Source: Flavobacterium difficile (GTDB taxonomy: Bacteria > Bacteroidota > Bacteroidia > Flavobacteriales > Flavobacteriaceae). Taken from it: a stretch of 64,000 nt of DNA. This document shows positions 26,729 through 34,878 of this stretch, in pieces. The notes under the pieces were generated by a model, which worked only from the letters and a program-made list of their open reading frames with translations, did not search any database and was not told the DNA's origin. Every line of letters begins with the position of its first letter. Positions within the stretch are counted from its first letter, which is position 1. Location: positions 496,001 through 560,000 of the forward strand of contig NZ_JAAJBT010000001.1 in the NCBI RefSeq assembly GCF_011392115.1, read 5' to 3'. The translations under genes and the position numbers were made by a program.

Positions 26729-26849
26729 AGTATTTATGTTTTAAAATTACATTAAAAAGTATTCAAAATAAGTACCAAATTGTAAAAAGTGACAAATTGT
26801 CTGTTTTGGATTAAAAACATTTAAAGCGCTATTTTGTAATAAAATTCAA

Positions 26850-26857
26850 TAACTTTG
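26850..26857 (+). promoter_or_regulatory. -7 element for lipoprotein-OmpA unit
   Basis: TAACTTTG matches TAnnTTTG and ends 26 nt before the lipoprotein ATG. Confidence 0.55.
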
Positions 26858-26883
26858 CGGTATAAATTTTAAATTAAAAAACT

Positions 26884-27366
26884 ATGAAAAAAACAATGTT
26901 AATTATTGTACTGTCCGTTTTTGCATTAGGATGTAAACCTAAGCAAACTGTTGCTAATACAAAGTTAGATAACAAAACGGAAAGATTAATGAAAGGTGAT
27001 TGGTTAGTTTCTTCAGTGAAATATGTAGGTTCAGATGTTTTTAAGGTTACTTCTTTTAACATTGCTGATGCAAAATGTTTTGAGGAAAGTATGTGGACAT
27101 TAGTGTCTAATAATAATACCGGTGAAGTAGTTTTAAATAAAGCGAATTGTGCGACTTTCGAAAGTAAAATTACTTGGTATGTTAATAAAGATGGAAATTT
27201 TGTTATGAAGTTTTTAAGTGAAGGTATTAAGGCAAAACATACAACAAGTGGTTATGTTTTAAAGGTAGCCAATCAAACAGAAACTTCTTTTCAATTAATT
27301 GACAAAGCTGCGGTTGGAAGTAATACGGCTGAAATTGTATTTCAGTTCGATAAAATAGGTAATTAA
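26884..27366 (+). CDS. Lipocalin-like lipoprotein
   Basis: This 160-residue protein has a signal peptide with lipobox ALGC (Cys17). The mature part begins with a GDWLVSSVKY segment typical of lipocalin-like Bacteroidota lipoproteins and is predicted to be all beta. Two cysteines (in AKCFEES and KANCATF) could form a disulfide. The ligand is unknown. The OmpA-family gene begins 23 nt downstream on the same strand, suggesting a two-gene envelope operon. Confidence 0.78.
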   Translation: MKKTMLIIVLSVFALGCKPKQTVANTKLDNKTERLMKGDWLVSSVKYVGSDVFKVTSFNIADAKCFEESMWTLVSNNNTGEVVLNKANCATFESKITWYVNKDGNFVMKFLSEGIKAKHTTSGYVLKVANQTETSFQLIDKAAVGSNTAEIVFQFDKIGN

Positions 27367-27389
27367 TAAAAATACTTAATTAATAAAAA

Positions 27390-28079
27390 ATGAAAAAAAA
27401 GATAGCAATTGGCTTAAGTATAGTTTTACTTTCGTCTACAGTTTTTACAAGTTGTAAGGCAGTTAAAAATTCTAACAAAACACAAAGAGGTGCAGTTATT
27501 GGTGCCGCTGGAGGTGCAGTTTTGGGTGCAGTTTTAGGCAATAACGTTGGAAAAGGCGGAAAAGGAGCTTTGGGTGCTGTAATTGGTGGAGTTGTTGGTG
27601 GAGTTGCAGGTGGCTTAATTGGGAAAAAAATGGACAAGCAGGCTCGTGAAATTCAAGAGCAACTTCCAGGTGCTCAAGTTGAAAGAGTTGGTGAAGGGAT
27701 TAAATTAGTATTAGGTGAAAATGCCGTGCGATTTGATTTTAATAAAGCAACGTTAACTTCTGCAGCTAAAGCTAATTTAGACAAGTTGGTTCCTGTGTTT
27801 AAAAACTATCCAGATACTAATATAAAAATTTATGGATATACAGATAGTAAAGGTGCTGATGAATATAATTTGAATTTATCAGATCAACGTGCTGCAGCTG
27901 TAAAAAACTATTTAGCAAGTAAAGGATTAGTTAGCTCTCGTTTTTCTATACTAGGAATGGGAGAAGCAGATCCTATAGATTCTAATGAAACAGAAGAAGG
28001 AAGAGGTAAAAATAGACGCGTTGAGTTCGCAATTTTAGCAAATGATAAAATGATTGAAGATGCTAAAAATGGACAGTAA
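27390..28079 (+). CDS. OmpA-family lipoprotein with glycine zipper
   Basis: This 229-residue protein has a lipobox (VFTSC, Cys22), a Gly-rich zipper segment (about 33-72, with repeated GAVLGAVLG and GGVVGGVAGG) that may insert in a membrane, and a C-terminal OmpA domain. That domain (about 105-222) carries FDFNKATLT, YGYTDSKGADEYNLNLSDQR and RGKNRRVEF, the peptidoglycan-binding residues. It should tether the outer membrane to the cell wall. It is followed by a strong terminator shared with the convergent beta-barrel gene. Confidence 0.93.
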   Translation: MKKKIAIGLSIVLLSSTVFTSCKAVKNSNKTQRGAVIGAAGGAVLGAVLGNNVGKGGKGALGAVIGGVVGGVAGGLIGKKMDKQAREIQEQLPGAQVERVGEGIKLVLGENAVRFDFNKATLTSAAKANLDKLVPVFKNYPDTNIKIYGYTDSKGADEYNLNLSDQRAAAVKNYLASKGLVSSRFSILGMGEADPIDSNETEEGRGKNRRVEFAILANDKMIEDAKNGQ

Positions 28080-28100
28080 ATTTAATTTATTGCACAAAAA

Positions 28101-28135
28101 AAAGAGGGACATTACTTATGTTCCTCTTTTTTTTT
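28101..28135. terminator. Bidirectional terminator between OmpA and beta-barrel genes
   Basis: The stem AAGAGGGACAT / ATGTTCCTCTT (one G-T) has A and T runs on both sides, serving the two convergent genes. Confidence 0.85.
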
Positions 28136-28152
28136 AAAGTTATAATTTTGGA

Positions 28153-28743
28153 TTATTTCCCAAATTTGTATGCCATACCTAATGAAGCATTATACATTAA
28201 ACCTGTAAATGAATTTGCAGGTCCGTCGTACGAAACTTCACCATTAAATAAATAATGTTGAGAAACATTGGCTACAAAAGAAAAATCTGCAGTTAAAAAA
28301 AAGTTTTCTGCAACTTCATATCTTGGAGTAATACCAAAGACTAAATTTAATAGATGATCTGTTTTTTGGTTATCGGCAATATCTGAATTCAAAATAGATA
28401 TACCTGCACCACCATGTGCTATAACATTAAATTTGTTATAAAAAGCACGTGTATCGGCTAAGCTACTTAAGTTAATGGTACCTTGAGCAGTCACTCTAAA
28501 ATTAGAGACTCCAGTTTTCGTACCTCTTACATCATTCTGAACAGAAAAATCATCTATTCCAAAATCTAATTTTGCTCCAAATTTGTCATCAAATTCATAG
28601 GTAATACCAGCGCCAAAATGAGTGAACCCATTATAACTTGGCTCATATGAACCGTTTAATCCATAATTTGCTTCAATTCCAAATTGTGCACTTGCTACAA
28701 ATGAGCAAGACACTAACATCAAGGTAAATAATTTTTTAATCAT
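28153..28743 (-). CDS. Outer-membrane beta-barrel protein
   Basis: This 196-residue protein has a signal peptide cleaved after ASA (about 20) and then alternating amphipathic strands ending in a terminal aromatic-type strand (SLGMAYKFGK), fitting a small eight-stranded outer-membrane barrel. I use ATG 28743 because it gives a proper signal peptide; an upstream in-frame start would overlap the promoter of the divergent ABC gene. The function is unknown. Confidence 0.82.
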   Translation of the reverse strand: MIKKLFTLMLVSCSFVASAQFGIEANYGLNGSYEPSYNGFTHFGAGITYEFDDKFGAKLDFGIDDFSVQNDVRGTKTGVSNFRVTAQGTINLSSLADTRAFYNKFNVIAHGGAGISILNSDIADNQKTDHLLNLVFGITPRYEVAENFFLTADFSFVANVSQHYLFNGEVSYDGPANSFTGLMYNASLGMAYKFGK

Positions 28744-28760
28744 TCTTAGTTTATTTTTAA

Positions 28761-28768
28761 TAATTTTG
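28761..28768 (+). promoter_or_regulatory. -7 element for ABC ATPase gene
   Basis: TAATTTTG matches TAnnTTTG, 34 nt before the ATG at 28803. It supports that ATG over earlier in-frame starts. Confidence 0.5.
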
Positions 28769-28802
28769 GGTGTTGCAAGATAAAAAAAAAATAATACAAT
28801 CA

Positions 28803-29729
28803 ATGTTAAAAATAAACTTAAATAATTTTTCATATTCTACTAGCTCAACACTAGAAAACATTAGCTTCACAGTGGAAGTTGGCAAACAATTATCAATTAT
28901 TGGAGAGAGTGGATGTGGAAAAAGTTCGTTATTAAAAATTATATATGGACTTTTAGATTGCGATAATGGTACTTTTTTTTGGAAAGATACTCAGATTTTA
29001 GGACCGAAATTTCATTTAGTTCCTGGAATGCTTTTTATGAAATATTTGGCTCAAGATTTTGATTTAATGCCTTTTATTACAGTTGGTGAAAATGTGGGTA
29101 AATTTTTATCTAACTTTTATCCTGAAGAGAAACAAAACCGCATTGACGAATTGTTAGAATTGGTTGAAATGTCAGAATTTAAAAATGTTAAAGCGAAGTT
29201 TTTAAGTGGAGGACAAATGCAACGAGTAGCTTTAGCCAGAGTATTAGCTCAAGAACCAGAGGTTTTACTTTTAGACGAGCCTTTTTCTCATATAGATAAT
29301 TTTAGAAAAAACGATCTAAGACGTAAAATCTTCACTTATTTAAAAGATAAACAAATTACAACTTTAGTAGCCAGTCATGACATAAACGACGTACTTTCAT
29401 TTTCAGATGAGGTGATTGTCTTAAAAGATAAAACCATTTTAGAAAAAGCTTCTCCAAAAGAATTGTATTACAATCCGAAACATAAATATACTGCGGCTTT
29501 GTTTGGTGACGTAAATGAAGTGGAATTAAATGGTAAAGTTCAATTAATTTATCCACATCAATTGAAAGTTGTAGATAAATCTGAAATACGTGTTGAAGTA
29601 CAAGTTTCTTATTTTAAAGGCAATCACTATTTAATTGAATCAAAATTGGAGAATCAAACTATTTTTTTTGAAAGTGAAAAAGATATTGCAAAAACCTCAA
29701 TCGTATATTTAAAAAAAATCGACTTGTAA
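28803..29729 (+). CDS. ABC transporter ATP-binding protein (PotA/FbpC-like)
   Basis: This 308-residue ATPase has Walker A GESGCGKSS (34-42), Q-loop Gln84, signature LSGGQMQR (134-141), Walker B LLLDEP (155-160) and the switch histidine in ASHDINDV. About 75 C-terminal residues look like a TOBE-type regulatory domain, as in spermidine/putrescine and iron importers. No permease or binding protein gene is nearby, so its partners are encoded elsewhere or it has another role. Its stop codon lies inside a terminator stem. Confidence 0.88.
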   Translation: MLKINLNNFSYSTSSTLENISFTVEVGKQLSIIGESGCGKSSLLKIIYGLLDCDNGTFFWKDTQILGPKFHLVPGMLFMKYLAQDFDLMPFITVGENVGKFLSNFYPEEKQNRIDELLELVEMSEFKNVKAKFLSGGQMQRVALARVLAQEPEVLLLDEPFSHIDNFRKNDLRRKIFTYLKDKQITTLVASHDINDVLSFSDEVIVLKDKTILEKASPKELYYNPKHKYTAALFGDVNEVELNGKVQLIYPHQLKVVDKSEIRVEVQVSYFKGNHYLIESKLENQTIFFESEKDIAKTSIVYLKKIDL

Positions 29730-29746
29730 TGGTACAAGTCGATTTT
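29711..29746. terminator. Bidirectional terminator overlapping ABC gene 3' end
   Basis: A 14-bp perfect stem (AAAATCGACTTGTA / TACAAGTCGATTTT) with loop ATGG is preceded by an A-tract. The left arm encodes the last residues of the ABC protein and most of its stop codon. Confidence 0.85.
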
Positions 29747-29754
29747 AGTTTGAA

Positions 29755-32169
29755 TTAGTTTTTTAGGTACTTTTCTAAGAACTGATCTTGTTCCCATAAA
29801 AGATGTAAAATGTTATCCTTTGCCGCATAACCATGACTTTCTTTAGGTAATAAAACCAAACGAACTGGTGCGCCTAAGCCTTTTAACGCTTGAAAGTAAC
29901 GCTCAGATTGTAAGGTAAAAGTTCCTGGATTATTATCAGCATCACCATGAACTAATAATAACGGAGTTTTCATTTTATCTGCTGTATTGAAAGGTGACAT
30001 TCCTGCATAAATTTCTGGAACATCCCAAAAATTACGTTGTTCACTTTGGAAACCAAATGGAGTTAAAGTTCTGTTGTAAGCGCCACTTCTCGCAATTCCA
30101 CAAGCAAATAAATTAGAGTGCGAAAGCAAATTAGCTGTCATAAATGCACCGTAACTGTGTCCGCCAACTGCAACTTTTTTTCTATTAATAAAACCTAAAT
30201 TATCTACAGCATCAATGGCAGCTTCTGCATTAGAAACCAATTGAGGTATAAAAGTATCATTTGGTTCTGTAGTGCCTTCCCCAATAATAGGGAAAGAAGC
30301 ATCGTCTAAAACAGCGTATCCTTTAGTTACCCAATACACAAACGATCCATAGTTTGGAAATGTAAATTCATTCGGGTTTTTATCACTTTGACCGGCTGAG
30401 TTTTTATCTTTAAATTCTGCTGGATAAGCCCAAATTAATAAAGGTAATTTTTCTTTTTTAGCTTTTCGGTCATAATTTGCTGGTAAATACAAAGTTCCAG
30501 AAAGTTCCACACCGTCTTTTCTTTTGTATTTGATTACTTCTTTATACACGTTTTTAATACTTTCAAATGGATTAGCAAAAGCAGTAATTTGTGTCAAACT
30601 ATTTTTAGATTTAATATTTCTCATAAAATAGTTTGGATATTCATTTTTAGATTGCAACATCACTAAAACTTCTCCTTTTTTGAAATCTTCTATAGATAAT
30701 AAATCTTCTTTTTTATCTGTATAACTAGACGTGTACAAACGTTTTGTTTTTAAAGTTTTCAAATTGAATTCATCAATAAAAGGAAATTGACCGTTTTTGG
30801 TAAAACCGTTTCCAATTAAGTAGGCGTTGTCGTTTTCAATTGCTAACACATAACGATTGTATTGGTTTTTCTTGGTTTCAAAGTTCCCTGGATCGGAATA
30901 AATATCTTGCGAATTTCTATCTGAAATAATTTTGGCTTCAGCCGTTAAGTTAGATGGGTTTACTAAATACGTTTTAGCATTTCTGGTATCATACCAACTA
31001 TCATACACAATGGCATAGTTTTCATTTCCCCACATAATTCCTCCAAAACGTTGCTTCGTTTTAAAGAAAGATGTAGCTGCTTTTGTAAATGGCGCTTCCC
31101 ATACAAAAATTTCATCTCTATGCGTTACATTTTTAGCTTGATCACCTTCGTCTAAAGCTTCAACATAAGATAAAGTAGCAGGTTGATCAGCTCGCCAACT
31201 CATGTTTCTTTTTCCTTTTCTAACTGAAGAAAATCCTTTAGGCATTATTTCTGTTAAAGGTACTTCGTTAACTAGTTTGATTTCTTTTCCTGTAACATCA
31301 TATACAACCGATTTTTGAGGAAATCTACTTAGTGGAACAATGTAAGAAAAAGGCTTTTGTATAGTAGTTAACATTAAGTAGTTTCCATCAGGAGAAAAAC
31401 TTTCACCCGCATAAATATCAGCAGATTTAAATAATTCCGATTTTCCTGATAACGAAACTTTATATAATTCCGAAGTTACTAACGATTCAAAATTAGCTTC
31501 ATCCGTTTTGTTTTTTAATAAATCTTGATAGGTTCTGTTTTGTGATTTCGAACCGTCTGCAGTTGAAACGGTTGGTCCTTTTGGTAAACTTTTTTTCTCA
31601 TCAATTAAAGGTTTTCTGTTTTTAGGCAATACTTTAACCAAAAGCGTTTCATTGTCGTTCATCCAATTGAACGGACTTCCTAAATTTGCATTCAAATTAT
31701 CAGATGTAATTTTAGATGCCGTTGCAGAAACCACATCTACTATCCATAACTCAACACCAGCTTTTGTAGTGTTTGTAAATGCAATTTTCTTTTCATTTGG
31801 TGACCAACTAATATTAGTTAGTAATGCATTTTCTGGCAAACCTTTTATTTGGATTTCGTTTTTTTCTTTTACTTTTCTTAACTTCAAATTGTTAATGTAA
31901 GTAACTGTACTAGAAATGTTTGTAACTGGATTGATGCGTAAGCCACCTAAACGCATTTCTTCTTGATTCAAGTCATCTAGAGTTTTATACGTATTTCTGT
32001 AACTCAATAACATGTACTCTTTTTTAGAATCCATGCTTACAGATGGTGCACGTTGGTAGTCTGCAAGTTCCAAAATTTCTTTAGAGGGTTTTTGATACGT
32101 AACATTTTCTTGTGCGATAACACTAGAAAATCCAATACCTAAAAATAAGAATGTAACTAATTTCTTCAT
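29755..32169 (-). CDS. Prolyl oligopeptidase family (S9) serine peptidase
   Basis: This 804-residue exported peptidase has a signal peptide (cleavage after VIA), an N-terminal beta-propeller-like region (about 60-530), and a C-terminal alpha/beta-hydrolase domain. The triad is Ser672 in GGHSYGAF, an aspartate in HGDADNN (probably Asp745) and His779 in ESHGYA. It resembles dipeptidyl-peptidase IV-like and glutamyl-endopeptidase-like S9 proteins of Bacteroidota; specificity is unknown. It probably processes peptides in the periplasm. It is monocistronic. Confidence 0.92.
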   Translation of the reverse strand: MKKLVTFLFLGIGFSSVIAQENVTYQKPSKEILELADYQRAPSVSMDSKKEYMLLSYRNTYKTLDDLNQEEMRLGGLRINPVTNISSTVTYINNLKLRKVKEKNEIQIKGLPENALLTNISWSPNEKKIAFTNTTKAGVELWIVDVVSATASKITSDNLNANLGSPFNWMNDNETLLVKVLPKNRKPLIDEKKSLPKGPTVSTADGSKSQNRTYQDLLKNKTDEANFESLVTSELYKVSLSGKSELFKSADIYAGESFSPDGNYLMLTTIQKPFSYIVPLSRFPQKSVVYDVTGKEIKLVNEVPLTEIMPKGFSSVRKGKRNMSWRADQPATLSYVEALDEGDQAKNVTHRDEIFVWEAPFTKAATSFFKTKQRFGGIMWGNENYAIVYDSWYDTRNAKTYLVNPSNLTAEAKIISDRNSQDIYSDPGNFETKKNQYNRYVLAIENDNAYLIGNGFTKNGQFPFIDEFNLKTLKTKRLYTSSYTDKKEDLLSIEDFKKGEVLVMLQSKNEYPNYFMRNIKSKNSLTQITAFANPFESIKNVYKEVIKYKRKDGVELSGTLYLPANYDRKAKKEKLPLLIWAYPAEFKDKNSAGQSDKNPNEFTFPNYGSFVYWVTKGYAVLDDASFPIIGEGTTEPNDTFIPQLVSNAEAAIDAVDNLGFINRKKVAVGGHSYGAFMTANLLSHSNLFACGIARSGAYNRTLTPFGFQSEQRNFWDVPEIYAGMSPFNTADKMKTPLLLVHGDADNNPGTFTLQSERYFQALKGLGAPVRLVLLPKESHGYAAKDNILHLLWEQDQFLEKYLKN

Positions 32170-32295
32170 TTCAATTTTGCGTTAAATTTTAAGCATCTAA
32201 AGTAAGATTTAAAGTGCTGTGGTCAAATTTTTTTACTATATTTTAACATATTTGTAATTAAAGCCTACTTAATTACGAATTAATTATAAATTTCT

Positions 32296-32303
32296 TAAAT
32301 TTG
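32296..32303 (+). promoter_or_regulatory. -7 element for KAS III gene
   Basis: TAAATTTG matches TAnnTTTG and ends 17 nt before the ATG. Confidence 0.55.
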
Positions 32304-32320
32304 TGCTCTAAAATTTAATT

Positions 32321-33328
32321 ATGTATCATTCAAAAATATCAGGTTTAGGCTATTATGTGCCAGAAAATGTTGTAACTAACGATGATTTATCCAAAATAAT
32401 GGATACCAATGACGAATGGATTCAGGAAAGAACCGGAATTAAAGAACGCCGTCATGTAATTAGAGGTGAAGATACTACCACTTCAATGGGTGTAAAAGCC
32501 GCTGAAATTGCCATTCAACGTGCTAATGTTTCGAAAGAAGATATCGATTTTGTAATTTTTGCTACACTTTCACCAGATTATTATTTTCCAGGACCAGGAG
32601 TGCTTGTGCAACGCGACTTAGGTTTAAAAACAGTTGGAGCTTTAGATGTTAGAAATCAATGTTCAGGATTTGTTTATGCAATTTCTATTGCTGATCAATA
32701 TATTAAAACCGGAATGTATAAAAATATTTTGGTAATTGGCTCTGAAGTGCATTCTACGGGTTTAGATATGACAGATAGAGGTCGTGGTGTGTCTGTAATT
32801 TTTGGAGATGGAGCAGGAGCAGCCGTACTTTCAAGAGAAGAAGATGTAACTAAAGGAATCTTATCTACGCATTTGCATTCGGAAGGACAACATGCAGAAG
32901 AATTGGCTTTAATTGCACCAGGAATGGGTAAGCGTTGGATTACAGATGTAATTGCAGATAACGACCCGAGTGACGAAAGTTATTATCCTTATATGAATGG
33001 ACAATTTGTATTTAAAAATGCAGTAGTGCGTTTTAGTGAAGTGATTAACGAAGGTTTACAGGCTAATAATTTAGAAGTTTCCGATATTAATTTGTTAGTG
33101 CCACATCAAGCGAATTTAAGAATTTCTCAATTCATCCAACAGAAATTTAAATTAACTGATGATCAGGTATACAATAACATCATGAATTATGGAAATACTA
33201 CAGCAGCCTCAATTCCTATTGCTTTAACGGAAGCGTGGGAGAAAGGTAAAATCAAAAGTGGCGATTTAGTAGTTTTAGCTGCTTTCGGTTCAGGTTTTAC
33301 TTGGGGAAGTGTAATTATTAGATGGTAA
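32321..33328 (+). CDS. fabH: 3-oxoacyl-ACP synthase III (KAS III)
   Basis: This 335-residue thiolase-fold enzyme condenses an acyl-CoA primer with malonyl-ACP to start fatty acid synthesis. The catalytic triad is Cys114 (RNQCSGF), His262 (PHQAN) and Asn292 (NYGNTTAAS). GDGAGAAVL and the C-terminal GSGFTWGSVIIRW are also typical. Many Bacteroidota have several KAS III paralogues, and this one has no adjacent plsX, fabD or rpmF, so it may be a FabH paralogue with special primer use. It is monocistronic with a terminator. Confidence 0.9.
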   Translation: MYHSKISGLGYYVPENVVTNDDLSKIMDTNDEWIQERTGIKERRHVIRGEDTTTSMGVKAAEIAIQRANVSKEDIDFVIFATLSPDYYFPGPGVLVQRDLGLKTVGALDVRNQCSGFVYAISIADQYIKTGMYKNILVIGSEVHSTGLDMTDRGRGVSVIFGDGAGAAVLSREEDVTKGILSTHLHSEGQHAEELALIAPGMGKRWITDVIADNDPSDESYYPYMNGQFVFKNAVVRFSEVINEGLQANNLEVSDINLLVPHQANLRISQFIQQKFKLTDDQVYNNIMNYGNTTAASIPIALTEAWEKGKIKSGDLVVLAAFGSGFTWGSVIIRW

Positions 33329-33347
33329 ATAAATTTTTAAGTTATAT

Positions 33348-33387
33348 AAAAAAAGCGTCTCGATTTTTCTTCAAGACGCTTTTTTTA
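33348..33387. terminator. Bidirectional terminator between KAS III and protease genes
   Basis: An inverted repeat (AGCGTCT / AGACGCT with A/T flanks) serves both convergent genes. The protease stop codon (33385-33387) lies at the end of the T-tract. The stem sequence resembles that of the terminator at 34793-34830. Confidence 0.8.
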
Positions 33388-34710
33388 ATTTAAGAGTGAA
33401 TGGATATGTTTTGATACTATACCAAAGTTGTAACCTTGTGTAAAATCATATCCAGAGTAATTAACAGCAATCAACTGTCCACAACTATTAAAAATAGGTG
33501 AGCCACTCGCACCATGTGTTGAAGTTGTACTGTATTGAAGCTTAATTCCGTCAGATTCTTTACTTATTTTTCCATCGTAAATTTGGACTTTTAAATCTCC
33601 TTTTTTTGATTTTGCCAGTTCCATTCCCAGCGGATAACCAATTAAAATAGCTTCTGAACCTGGTTTAATATTACTGTCGCTTTCAACTGCATTCTCTAAA
33701 TCTACTATGTTTTCCACTTCTTCTGGTAAAGTTTCAATTTCTAATTGTAATAGTGCTAAATCGATATCAGTTCCTTCTGCTAGTTTGATTACTTTGCATT
33801 TTAACCAATCTGAATTGGAACCATGTAAAGCTATACTTGTATCAATAAGTTTACAAGTTATTTTAATGGCTTCGCTTGCAAACTCTATTTTATCTTCATA
33901 TTCATTAAAATAATATATCTTGCTGTTTTGTAAAGCTATTTTTTTCTCATAAATTTCATCTCCTTCATTTCTTATTTCGTTATATTCTTCAGTTTCAAAT
34001 TCTTCGGAATTATTTACGTTAGATGTGTCATTCTCCATTGATGAAGTATCCAAAGTTGTTGAAACGTATGCTTCTTTATTTTCTAAAGTTTTTCCGTTTT
34101 CCGTATTCATTTTATAAAGTTGATTGATGGCTTCCTCATCATCAATTAAATTGATTTGAGATACTCCATCTTTCAAACTATTTTTTAAAACTTCTTTGTA
34201 TTTTTTTGGATCAGTGGTAGGGCAAATATTTTCAATAATTAAACTTTTAATGTTTGCTATTTCAGGATCATAATATTCTTCATCTTCATTTTCATGTTCT
34301 TCATCCGCTTTCTTAAAAAACCAAGGCTCAACCACATGATGATTGGTTACAATATGACCTTCTTCTGAAACGAAAAATCCAGTTCCAGTAATTTCTTTTT
34401 TAAAATCTTCGAAGAAAGAACTCTTTTTCTGGCTTAATAATAATTTGGGATCTATAGAAAAAGGTTCAGATCCATTAATTGAAATTTCATAAGTATAAGT
34501 GTTTTTGACTAAAACAACGGATTTTTTATAATAGTCATAAATTTGTGTTTCGTCTTTTAAGCAAAAAGGTTCTTTTTTATTGAATTTTATCCAAATAAAC
34601 AAAAGTGAAAAGAATACTACTAAACAAATTGAAGAAATAAGAATAATTTTCTTTTTATTATTTCTTGGTTTAATTGGTTGTGTTATTTCAGTTGTTGTAC
34701 TATTTTCCAT
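33385..34710 (-). CDS. Membrane-anchored trypsin-like serine protease with large insertion
   Basis: This 441-residue protein (start ATG 34710) has a basic N-terminus, one transmembrane helix (about 21-42) and an exported trypsin-like domain. The triad is His125 (VTNHHVV), Asp317 (DIDLALLQL) and Ser402 (GASGSP). The gap between His and Asp is about 190 residues, against roughly 30 in HtrA, and is filled by acidic, low-complexity sequence. No PDZ domain follows. It is probably a periplasmic-facing peptidase. TACATTTG at 34737-34730 is its likely promoter, which argues against an in-frame TTG at 34728. Confidence 0.83.
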   Translation of the reverse strand: MENSTTTEITQPIKPRNNKKKIILISSICLVVFFSLLFIWIKFNKKEPFCLKDETQIYDYYKKSVVLVKNTYTYEISINGSEPFSIDPKLLLSQKKSSFFEDFKKEITGTGFFVSEEGHIVTNHHVVEPWFFKKADEEHENEDEEYYDPEIANIKSLIIENICPTTDPKKYKEVLKNSLKDGVSQINLIDDEEAINQLYKMNTENGKTLENKEAYVSTTLDTSSMENDTSNVNNSEEFETEEYNEIRNEGDEIYEKKIALQNSKIYYFNEYEDKIEFASEAIKITCKLIDTSIALHGSNSDWLKCKVIKLAEGTDIDLALLQLEIETLPEEVENIVDLENAVESDSNIKPGSEAILIGYPLGMELAKSKKGDLKVQIYDGKISKESDGIKLQYSTTSTHGASGSPIFNSCGQLIAVNYSGYDFTQGYNFGIVSKHIHSLLN

Positions 34711-34729
34711 GGTTTCAATTTGTTCCAAA

Positions 34730-34737
34730 CAAATGTA
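34730..34737 (-). promoter_or_regulatory. -7 element for protease gene
   Basis: TACATTTG on the minus strand matches TAnnTTTG, 19 nt before the ATG at 34710. Confidence 0.55.
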
Positions 34738-34792
34738 GGTAAAATCTCAACAAATACAATTGGTTAAATTGGTTTATAAACAAAATAATAAC

Positions 34793-34830
34793 AAAAAAAG
34801 CGTCCTGAAATGATCAAGACGCTTTTTTTT
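34793..34830 (-). terminator. Terminator after second TonB receptor gene
   Basis: An inverted repeat with core AGCGTC / GACGCT and inner TGA/TCA pairing lies between A- and T-tracts. Confidence 0.8.
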
Positions 34831-34878
34831 GTTGAATCAGATTTAAATCAAAAATAGTAAATCGTAACTCAAAAATGA

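Noticed and set aside
27380..27637. A Pro/Ala/Thr-rich minus-strand frame opposite the OmpA gene
   Set aside because: It mirrors the glycine-zipper codons of the OmpA protein and lacks a promoter.
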